From Spirochaetaceae bacterium (GTDB taxonomy: Bacteria; Spirochaetota; Spirochaetia; Treponematales; Treponemataceae): a DNA stretch of 5,530 bases. Position numbers and translations under genes: made by a program. Below are positions 1 through 5,089 of the stretch, piece after piece. The DNA is taken from the NCBI GenBank assembly GCA_031290725.1, contig JAITMZ010000091.1:1-5530 (forward strand), in the 5' to 3' direction. Position 1 is the first letter of the stretch, and each line of letters begins with the position of its first letter. Below the pieces are notes generated by a model. It saw only the letters and a list, made by a program, of their open reading frames with translations, searched no databases and had not been told where the DNA came from.

Positions 1-1
1 G

Positions 2-37
2 GGCGCGGAATCCCAGGCGCTAGAATCCCGGGCGACA
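2..37. repeat. Short imperfect direct repeat at left edge
   Basis: GAATCCCAGGCG (8-19) recurs as GAATCCCGGGCG (23-34), one mismatch in 12 bases at a 15-base period. The flanking GGCG(C) element appears three times (2-6, 16-20, 31-34). Read in frame 2, the repeat gives a five-residue pattern, ESQAL then ESRAT. That frame stays open from position 2 to a TAA at 110-112, so this could be the tail of an upstream gene. I do not recognise the peptide. The repeat may continue beyond the window edge. Confidence 0.4.
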
Positions 38-87
38 CCTTTGTTTGGGGCGTGGGTGGTTTATGGTCGCTGGGCTGGCAAAGGCGG

Positions 88-104
88 GATTTTTGTAAAA
101 AATC
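88..104. promoter_or_regulatory. AT-rich inverted repeat upstream of the xseB promoter
   Basis: GATTTTT (88-94) and AAAAATC (98-104) form a perfect 7-base inverted repeat around a GTA spacer. The dyad ends 11 bases upstream of the -35 box at 116. It could be a protein-binding site, an UP-like A/T element, or the remains of a terminator for an upstream gene, though the stem is too AT-rich to be a convincing terminator. Its right arm overlaps the 11-mer (92-102) that recurs in the promoter at 3514-3541. Confidence 0.35.
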
Positions 105-115
105 GCTCTTAAGCC

Positions 116-144
116 TTGACACGAGGTCATTTTTATGCTACCCT
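116..144 (+). promoter_or_regulatory. Sigma70-type promoter for xseB-mutL-DHH, extended -10
   Basis: A perfect -35 box, TTGACA (116-121), is followed by a 17-base spacer and a -10 box TACCCT (139-144). The -10 box matches the consensus at only three positions but is preceded by TGC (136-138), the extended -10 signature. From this geometry the transcript should begin at 151 or 152, which is the A of the xseB start codon. The promoter therefore predicts a leaderless mRNA. It is the only strong promoter seen ahead of the three-gene unit. Confidence 0.7.
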
Positions 145-151
145 TCTCTCT

Positions 152-478
152 ATGGATAATTTTGAAGAACGGCTTCGTAACTTGGAAGACTTGAGCGAAA
201 AAATCAAAGTTCCCGACGTGTCCCTGGAGGATGCCCTGCGGTATTTTGAAGACGGTATTAAGCTCGCCAAGGGCATGGAAAAAGAACTGGATGCCATTGA
301 AGGGAAAATCCAGACCCTCATGAACGCCGGCGATGCGGCGGACCCGAAGGATGATGACGGTCCGGCGGGTGAAACGAGCGCCGGAGCGGATGCCGACGGC
401 GATGAAAAGAAGACGCGGTCGAGGGGCGCAAAAAAAGAGAAGCCCAAGCCGGAGATGTCCCTCTTCGGCGGCGTATAG
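152..478 (+). CDS. xseB: Exonuclease VII small subunit, with long charged C-terminal tail
   Basis: Small subunit of exonuclease VII, the cytoplasmic enzyme that, with XseA, cuts single-stranded DNA from both ends into short oligonucleotides. Residues 3-60 match the family: FEERLRNLEDLSEKI, then SLEDALRYFEDGIKLAKGMEKEL and IEGKIQTL, a two-helix coiled-coil pattern. The protein has 108 residues against about 80 usually. The extra part is a low-complexity tail rich in D, E, G, A and then K, ending in PEMSLFGGV (100-108). An in-frame TTG at 116 would add 12 residues, but that TTG is the first half of the -35 box and has no ribosome binding site. The ATG at 152 coincides with the predicted transcription start and lacks a Shine-Dalgarno, so I chose it. 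The stop is 27 bases before mutL. xseA is not visible in the window. Family call is firm; the start is well supported. Confidence 0.93.
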   Translation: MDNFEERLRNLEDLSEKIKVPDVSLEDALRYFEDGIKLAKGMEKELDAIEGKIQTLMNAGDAADPKDDDGPAGETSAGADADGDEKKTRSRGAKKEKPKPEMSLFGGV

Positions 479-505
479 ACGGCGCGGACGGGTGGGAGAA
501 TAGTC

Positions 506-2413
506 ATGAACCAAACCATGAACGGGCGTCCGGTACGTCTTTTGCCGCCGGAACTGGCGCGAAAAATTGCCGCCGGAGAGGTGATCGACCGGCCTCAGGC
601 GGTGTTGCGGGAGTTTCTGGACAATGCGGTGGACGCCGGCGCGTTGAATATCATCGTGGAGATAGACGGCGGGGGCATAGACCGGATCCGGGTGGCGGAC
701 GACGGTGCGGGGATGAGCAAGACCGACTTGGAACAGGCCGCCCGGCCCCACGCCACCAGCAAAATCGCGGAAGAGGAGGACCTGCAGCGCATCATGACCC
801 TGGGGTTTCGCGGGGAGGCGCTGGCATCCATTGCGGCGGTGTCGCGCCTCGCAATTACCTCCGTGCGCTCCGGGGAACAGGCTTGGCAGATGCGGGCGTC
901 CATTACCGAGGACCACCTGATCCAGCCGGCAAGCCTGTCCAAGGGCACCGTCTGCGTGAGCGAGGCCCTGTTCGAGAACATCCCGGCCCGGCGGCACTTC
1001 CTGAACCGCCCCACCTCTGAGGGAATCCTGTGCCGGCAGATGTTTGCGGAGAAGGCCCTGCCCATGCCGCACATCGCCTTCCGTCTGATCATGGACGGCA
1101 AGACACGGCTGGCGCTCCCCGCGGGTCAAACTCTGGCGGAACGCTGGATAGCCGCCTTTTTGCCCGATTTGGACCCCCGGCTTTTCACCGAGCTCCACGC
1201 TCAGGATGGCGTGCAGGCCGATAATAGCGCTTTCTACCGCGCCACGGTGGTCATCGGTGATCCCAGCGTGCGCCGTACCGACCGAAAATACATCCACATT
1301 TACGTGAACGGCCACCGGATCAACGAATTCGCCCTGCTCCAGGCCCTGGAATACGGCGCTGAAGGCTATTTCCCCAACGGCACCCATCCGGTGGCGGCCT
1401 TGTTTTTCACCGTTGCCCCGGACTTGGTGGACTTCAACATCCACCCCGCCAAACGTGAAGCCCGTTTCCGGGACATCACTCCGGTTCGCCACATGGTGAT
1501 CGCCGTGGTACGGGAGCATCTTTACGGTCGTTCCATGAGCGGTCTGGCGCGGATGGCTGCGGAGGGGAGTCAAACCGAAACACGAGGGCGGGAGAGCTCG
1601 TTTTATCAAGACAGCTTCCGTACGCCGCAGAAAATTCCCGGCGGGGAAACCGGTTCCATCGAGAAACCACCTGGCCGGCAGGCCGGTCTGCGGGAGAGCC
1701 TTGATACCGAATATTCTGCGGCTATATCAGCCTCGAAACTTCCCCCTGACTTCAGGGATGCGCTCCCGCAGCGAAGCGCCAAGCGGGAAGTGAAGATGCC
1801 CGCGCCTTCCCCTGGGTCAGATTTTCTCGGCCAGTATGCGGCGGAAACCGGGCCGGCCTACCGGGCAGACGGTCTGCGTTACATAGGAAGCGCCTTCGGC
1901 GTCTACCTGATTGTAGAAAAGGGCGATGTTTTGTACCTTATAGATCAGCATGCCGCCCACGAGCGGATTCTCTATGATCGCTTTATGGAGACGGCCGGCC
2001 AGAAACAACCGCTGCTGGTGCCATACGTGGTGGAAACCTCGTCGGTCAAGGACGACGCCTACCTTGAGTCAATCCGGGACGCCCTTTCCGGCGCGGGGTT
2101 TGAGGCGGAGCACAGCGGGGATGGCCGCTGGGAATTTCGCGCGGTACCGGCGGCCTGGCAAGGCAGCGAGGACGACCTCCGCCAGGATTTACTGGAAAAT
2201 CACATTGACCCCGGAGATATGCTTCGCTCTTTGGCGGCCAGAACGGCCTGTAGGGCGGCGATAAAAGGGGGAGATGCGCCGGACAAAGATACCGCAGCCA
2301 AGCTCGCCGCCGATGTCCTGGCGCTGGCGGACCCCCACTGCCCCCACGGACGGCCCCTGTGGGTGCGGATCAGCCGGGAAGAACTGGACCGGGGCGTCCG
2401 CAGAATTGAATAG
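506..2413 (+). CDS. mutL: DNA mismatch repair protein MutL, endonuclease type
   Basis: MutL couples mismatch recognition by MutS to strand incision and excision. The 635 residues are a full-length protein. The N-terminal GHKL ATPase shows AAGEVIDRP (22-30), REFLDNAVDAG with catalytic E36 and Mg-binding N40, DDGAGM (65-70), HATSKI (82-87) and LGFRGEAL (99-106). KGTV (146-149) and NIPARRHFL follow, then the transducer domain with HPAK (313-316). After a polar linker (about 340-450) comes the C-terminal dimerisation/nuclease domain: DQHAAHERILYD (480-491), ACR (581-583) and CPHGRP (612-617). These are metal-site motifs of endonuclease-active MutL, as expected in bacteria without MutH. QPLLVP (501-506) matches the known sliding-clamp-binding motif. 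Oddities: the last acidic residue of the DQHA motif is D491 rather than E, and the terminal FxR motif reads VRR. The ATG at 506 has GGGAG (494-498) seven bases upstream; an in-frame ATG at 518 is less well placed. Confidence 0.97.
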   Translation: MNQTMNGRPVRLLPPELARKIAAGEVIDRPQAVLREFLDNAVDAGALNIIVEIDGGGIDRIRVADDGAGMSKTDLEQAARPHATSKIAEEEDLQRIMTLGFRGEALASIAAVSRLAITSVRSGEQAWQMRASITEDHLIQPASLSKGTVCVSEALFENIPARRHFLNRPTSEGILCRQMFAEKALPMPHIAFRLIMDGKTRLALPAGQTLAERWIAAFLPDLDPRLFTELHAQDGVQADNSAFYRATVVIGDPSVRRTDRKYIHIYVNGHRINEFALLQALEYGAEGYFPNGTHPVAALFFTVAPDLVDFNIHPAKREARFRDITPVRHMVIAVVREHLYGRSMSGLARMAAEGSQTETRGRESSFYQDSFRTPQKIPGGETGSIEKPPGRQAGLRESLDTEYSAAISASKLPPDFRDALPQRSAKREVKMPAPSPGSDFLGQYAAETGPAYRADGLRYIGSAFGVYLIVEKGDVLYLIDQHAAHERILYDRFMETAGQKQPLLVPYVVETSSVKDDAYLESIRDALSGAGFEAEHSGDGRWEFRAVPAAWQGSEDDLRQDLLENHIDPGDMLRSLAARTACRAAIKGGDAPDKDTAAKLAADVLALADPHCPHGRPLWVRISREELDRGVRRIE

Positions 2414-2416
2414 GAG
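2411..2416 (+). promoter_or_regulatory. Ribosome binding site overlapping the mutL stop codon
   Basis: TAGGAG contains both the mutL stop (TAG, 2411-2413) and the Shine-Dalgarno AGGAG (2412-2416) of the next gene, five bases before its ATG at 2422. This arrangement suggests translational coupling: ribosomes ending mutL expose or directly reuse the site. Confidence 0.75.
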
Positions 2417-2421
2417 AAAAC

Positions 2422-3414
2422 ATGCTGCGATTAACCGACCAACAGGTGGCCGAGTTCAGGGGATTTGTGGACAGCCACAACTCGTTTATTCTGGGAGGGC
2501 ACCGGGAGCCCGACGGGGACTGCCTCATGAGTTGTCTGGGCATGGCGAAAATTCTGGAAAAATTGGGCAAACCCTATCGGCTTTTTTCTGCGGGTCCCTT
2601 CAAACGCTCGGAAATCAAGGAGATGGAATCCCTTTTTCCCGATGCCCTGCCCGGATGGAGTGCCGATGAATTAAAAAAGCAAGCCCTGATCATCCTGGAT
2701 TGCGCCGAAGTGGAGCGTCTAGGTGAGGTGAATGTTGATCTTTCCGGCCTGGATGTGTTCATCATCGACCACCATCACACATCAATGCCGGCTGCCGGAG
2801 ACCGCCATCACCGCATCATCGACCCCGGCGCCCCGGCCACGGCGCTCATCGTCCACCAGCTTTACGAACGCATCATCGGGGTGCCCGACGAAGAAACCGC
2901 CGGGCGCCTCTTTTTCGGCTTGGTGACGGACACCAATTTTTTTCGGTTTTTACCCTCCCATTCTGGCACCGTGTTCCAGGCTGCGGGCCGTCTCACCGAC
3001 GCCGGTGCCGTTCCCCGGACCATCTACGATGATATTTCGGCCCACAAACCCTTCTTGACCCGCAAGCTGCTGGGACTGATGCTCGACCGGGCGGAACAGC
3101 GCTTCGGCGGACAGGTGATCCACACATGGGAAACTATCGCCGACACCCAAAAATTCGGCAAAGAAGGCCGGGATTCGGATGCGCTGTACCAACTGTTTCT
3201 CTCGGTGGAGCGGGTACGGGCGGTACTCTTTGTACGGCAGGAAAAGCAGTTCAAGTGTACCGTGGGGATGCGCTCCAAGGGGACGCTGGACGTGGGGGCC
3301 ATCGCGGCAAAATTCGGCGGCGGCGGCCACACCAATGCGGCGGGGCTCACCATGAACGACGACATCAAGGCGGTGCGGCAGATCTTGCTGGAGGAACTGG
3401 AGCGGGCTTTATAG
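2422..3414 (+). CDS. DHH/DHHA1 family phosphoesterase, NrnA-like
   Basis: Cytoplasmic Mn-dependent phosphoesterase of the DHH superfamily, RecJ/NrnA branch. Relatives of this size (about 310-340 residues; here 330) act as nanoRNases degrading 2-5-mer oligonucleotides, as pAp phosphatases, or on cyclic-dinucleotide products; sequence alone does not fix the substrate. The catalytic motifs are intact: GGHREPDGDCL with H27, D31 and D33; LDCAE with D93; the signature DHHH beginning at D116; and GLVTDTNFF with D170. The C-terminal DHHA1 domain ends in FGGGGHTNAAG (298-308), the substrate-binding glycine-rich loop. There is no RecJ-type OB domain or long extension, which argues against RecJ. The gene follows mutL after 8 bases and is probably translationally coupled to it. 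Placement beside xseB suggests it may clear short oligonucleotides from repair or RNA turnover, but that is inference. Confidence 0.92.
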   Translation: MLRLTDQQVAEFRGFVDSHNSFILGGHREPDGDCLMSCLGMAKILEKLGKPYRLFSAGPFKRSEIKEMESLFPDALPGWSADELKKQALIILDCAEVERLGEVNVDLSGLDVFIIDHHHTSMPAAGDRHHRIIDPGAPATALIVHQLYERIIGVPDEETAGRLFFGLVTDTNFFRFLPSHSGTVFQAAGRLTDAGAVPRTIYDDISAHKPFLTRKLLGLMLDRAEQRFGGQVIHTWETIADTQKFGKEGRDSDALYQLFLSVERVRAVLFVRQEKQFKCTVGMRSKGTLDVGAIAAKFGGGGHTNAAGLTMNDDIKAVRQILLEELERAL

Positions 3415-3443
3415 GGCATCGACTTTTCGCTGGAAACTCCGTC

Positions 3444-3455
3444 CCCTTGCAAGGG
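3444..3455. repeat. Perfect 12-base palindrome after the DHH gene
   Basis: CCCTTGCAAGGG is self-complementary and lies 30 bases past the stop at 3414. As RNA it can form only a four-pair stem with a four-base loop, and the bases after it (TTGGGTTGCG) are not a T-tract. It is therefore a poor intrinsic terminator. It could be a binding site or chance. Confidence 0.3.
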
Positions 3456-3462
3456 TTGGGTT

Positions 3463-3506
3463 GCGCCATAGCATCTTCTCGGTGAAAAAGTAAATGCCGG
3501 TGGCGT
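3463..3506 (+). terminator. Possible imperfect stem-loop between the two transcription units
   Basis: CGCCA (3464-3468) pairs with TGGCG (3501-3505), and inside it GCAT (3471-3474) pairs with ATGC (3494-3497), leaving a 19-base loop. The structure sits just before the -35 box at 3514 and after the DHH gene, where a terminator would be expected. There is no T-tract after it, so termination is uncertain. The rest of the 3415-3513 stretch shows no gene. Confidence 0.2.
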
Positions 3507-3513
3507 GTTGCGC

Positions 3514-3541
3514 TTGACATTTGTAAAAAAAGCGCTATACT
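3514..3541 (+). promoter_or_regulatory. Strong sigma70-type promoter for the BI-1 family gene and rsmG
   Basis: TTGACA (3514-3519) is a perfect -35 box and TATACT (3536-3541) matches five of six -10 positions, with a 16-base spacer containing a seven-A run. Transcription should start near A3548, giving a leader of about 64 bases. The -10 box lies inside a perfect dyad, CTATA-C-TATAG (3535-3545), which could be an operator. In the leader, GGGTA (3549-3553) can pair with TACCC (3579-3583), but no recognisable riboswitch fold is seen. Confidence 0.8.
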
Positions 3542-3598
3542 ATAGGCAGGGTATATCGAAAAATTGAAGTTTTAACGGTACCCGGTAATTTTAAGCTC

Positions 3599-3605
3599 AA
3601 GGAGG
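3599..3605 (+). promoter_or_regulatory. Ribosome binding site for the BI-1 family gene
   Basis: AAGGAGG is a near-perfect Shine-Dalgarno, six bases before the ATG at 3612. It fixes that start and predicts efficient translation. It contrasts with xseB and rsmG, which have no clear site. Confidence 0.85.
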
Positions 3606-3611
3606 CTAAAA

Positions 3612-4307
3612 ATGGAACAGCAAATAGCGCAGCGTGCGGCGGTTGCCGGGGCACGGCAGAAATTTATTGTGGGGGTGTATCTGTGGATGGCGGCGGCCCT
3701 GATGGTCACCGGGGTGTCGGCGGTCTTTGCGGCATCCAGTGAGGCGTTCATCCGCTTCGCCTTCGGGAGCCGATGGACATTTTTCGGCCTGATCATCGAC
3801 GAGTTCGCCCTGGTGTGGTATCTTTCGGCCAATATCCGCACCATGACCAAGAGCGCGGCCATGGCGGCATTTTTCGGTTATTCGGTTTTGAACGGACTCA
3901 CCCTGTCGGTGATCTTTCTGGTGTATACCGCCCAGTCAATCGGCCAGGTGTTTTTCATGGCGGCGGCCATGTTCGGCGGCATGAGCATCTACGGACTGGT
4001 GACCAAGCGGGATTTAATGAAGGCGGGTCACTATTTGATGATGGGGCTGTGGGGTGTCATCATCGCCTCGCTGATCAACATGTTTCTCCGGTCCAGCGGC
4101 TTCGACTGGCTCATCAGCATTGTCACCGTAGCGGTGTTCACGGGCCTCACTGCCTGGGATGCCCAGAAACTGCAGCGCATCGCCGTGGCTCCCGAAGGAT
4201 CGGATATCGCGGTGAAGCAGTCCATATTCGGCGCTCTGCAATTATACCTGGACTTTATCAACCTGTTCCTGGCGCTGCTCAGGCTTTTCGGTAATCGCCG
4301 CCGGTAA
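3612..4307 (+). CDS. Bax inhibitor-1/YccA family membrane protein, YbhL-like
   Basis: Integral inner-membrane protein of the Bax inhibitor-1 (TMBIM) family, 231 residues, the normal length. Seven hydrophobic segments can be placed at about 18-41, 55-73, 82-104, 108-129, 138-159, 164-182 and 205-225. Family hallmarks resembling E. coli YbhL include YSVLNGLTLS (90-99), MFGGMSIYGLVTKRDL (120-135), GLTAWDAQKL (178-187) and LQLYLDFINLFLALLRLFG (209-227). D183 and D214 probably correspond to the aspartate pair that forms the pH-sensitive latch in the calcium-leak homologue YetJ; D63-E64 adds acidic residues within helix 2. The bacterial role is not settled: calcium leak and interaction with FtsH-type proteolysis are known for relatives. 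It has its own promoter and a strong ribosome binding site, and rsmG starts five bases after its stop, so the two are probably cotranscribed. Confidence 0.95.
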   Translation: MEQQIAQRAAVAGARQKFIVGVYLWMAAALMVTGVSAVFAASSEAFIRFAFGSRWTFFGLIIDEFALVWYLSANIRTMTKSAAMAAFFGYSVLNGLTLSVIFLVYTAQSIGQVFFMAAAMFGGMSIYGLVTKRDLMKAGHYLMMGLWGVIIASLINMFLRSSGFDWLISIVTVAVFTGLTAWDAQKLQRIAVAPEGSDIAVKQSIFGALQLYLDFINLFLALLRLFGNRRR

Positions 4308-4312
4308 GCCCC

Positions 4313-5089
4313 GTGCCCGCGGCAATAACTTACCAAGACGGCGCGCCGTCCGGCGACCTGCTCCGGGAGGGTCTGGCTGTCTTCGGTGTGTCCCCTGCGG
4401 ATGCGCCGGGCATGGCCGAAAAGCTCGCCCGTCATGTGGAGGAGGTGCTGCTTCACAACCGCGTTTTCGACCTCACTGCCGCCCGCACCGGGGAGGATCT
4501 CATTCGGGCTCACGTATTCGATAGTCTCGCCGGGCTTCCGGTGGTGCGGGAACTGGCGGCGGTCTGTGGGTCGGCGGGTGCGCCGGTGTGCATTGCCGAC
4601 ATCGGGTCCGGCGCGGGGTTTCCGGGCATACCGTTGGCGCTGGCCATGCCGGACCGCCAGTTCATCCTGGTGGAACGCCGGGGAAAGCGGGCGGATTTCT
4701 TGACCGGCTGTGCGGCCATCCTGGGCATGGATAATGTGCGGGTGGAAAAGTGTGACGCGGATCAACTGGAAAAACGGGGATTTGACATTCTGGTATTCCG
4801 CGCCCTCACCACACTGGACAGGCGTTCCCTGCGGATGCTTTTGGCCCTGATCAAGCCCGGGGGCTTCATCGCCGCGTACAAGGCCAGGCCGGAAAAAATC
4901 GCCGCAGAGATGGCCGCCCTGCCCGGCGCGTACGAGGTGCGCCCTCTGCAAAATCCCTTTTTGCCCGACCACCAGCGCCACCTGGTTATCATCCCCGCCG
5001 CTCGGGGCGAAAAAAAGCCCGAATCAACGATTCTTATGCGGTCCAGACATTTCCTACCAGTGGGCAGGAACGGCTTAACTCGGCAATAA
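4313..5089 (+). CDS. rsmG: 16S rRNA (guanine-N7) methyltransferase RsmG, with C-terminal extension
   Basis: RsmG (GidB) transfers a methyl group from S-adenosylmethionine to N7 of the guanosine equivalent to G527 in 16S rRNA, in the 530 loop. Loss of this enzyme gives low-level streptomycin resistance in known bacteria. The sequence shows the N-terminal helical part with NRVFDLTAA and HVFDSL, the SAM-binding motif ADIGSGAGFPGIPLA (D96, G98-G105), the acidic strand end FILVERRGKRADFL, FRALTTLD, the KPGGF strand, and the closing QRHLVII around R222. The usual KG motif after KPGGF reads YKAR here. After about residue 228 there are some 30 extra residues with no family match (4997-5086); the last 18 or so overlap the dnaE end on the other strand. 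The start is a GTG five bases after the preceding stop with no clear Shine-Dalgarno, so reinitiation or coupling is likely. Confidence 0.95.
   Translation: MPAAITYQDGAPSGDLLREGLAVFGVSPADAPGMAEKLARHVEEVLLHNRVFDLTAARTGEDLIRAHVFDSLAGLPVVRELAAVCGSAGAPVCIADIGSGAGFPGIPLALAMPDRQFILVERRGKRADFLTGCAAILGMDNVRVEKCDADQLEKRGFDILVFRALTTLDRRSLRMLLALIKPGGFIAAYKARPEKIAAEMAALPGAYEVRPLQNPFLPDHQRHLVIIPAARGEKKPESTILMRSRHFLPVGRNGLTRQ
5010..5033 (-). terminator. Weak candidate terminator for dnaE
   Basis: Read on the - strand directly after the dnaE stop, GAATC-GTT-GATTC (5033-5021) forms a five-pair stem with a three-base loop. GGGC and then seven T residues (5016-5010) follow. The T-tract is good, but the stem is short, AT-rich and four bases from the T-run. 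The site lies inside the rsmG coding region. Plausible at best. Confidence 0.25.

Noticed and set aside
116..151. TTG start that would lengthen XseB by 12 residues
   Set aside because: The TTG is part of the TTGACA -35 box, there is no Shine-Dalgarno, and the family homology begins right after the ATG at 152.
20..1609. 529-codon open frame on the - strand opposite xseB and mutL
   Set aside because: It runs opposite two firmly identified genes whose family motifs are all on the + strand, and its translation shows no recognisable domain. Long antisense frames are expected opposite GC-rich codon use.
2950..3452. Two overlapping - strand open frames opposite the DHH gene
   Set aside because: The DHH and DHHA1 motifs are intact on the + strand here, and neither antisense frame shows a motif or a credible ribosome binding site.
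3548..3611. Riboswitch in the leader of the BI-1 gene
   Set aside because: Only weak pairings (GGGTA with TACCC, AAAA with TTTT) are visible in a 64-base leader, with no known aptamer core and no terminator-antiterminator layout.
4031..4981. 316-codon open frame on the - strand opposite the BI-1 gene and rsmG
   Set aside because: It covers parts of two clear + strand genes and has a compositionally odd translation rich in R, G, H and Q, typical of a shadow frame.
5009..5017. Programmed frameshift or sequencing error at the seven-A run in rsmG
   Set aside because: Neither alternative frame meets an early stop or restores a known RsmG ending, so the sequence gives no positive support. A second A7 run in the xseB tail (430-436) is also in a frame that reads normally.
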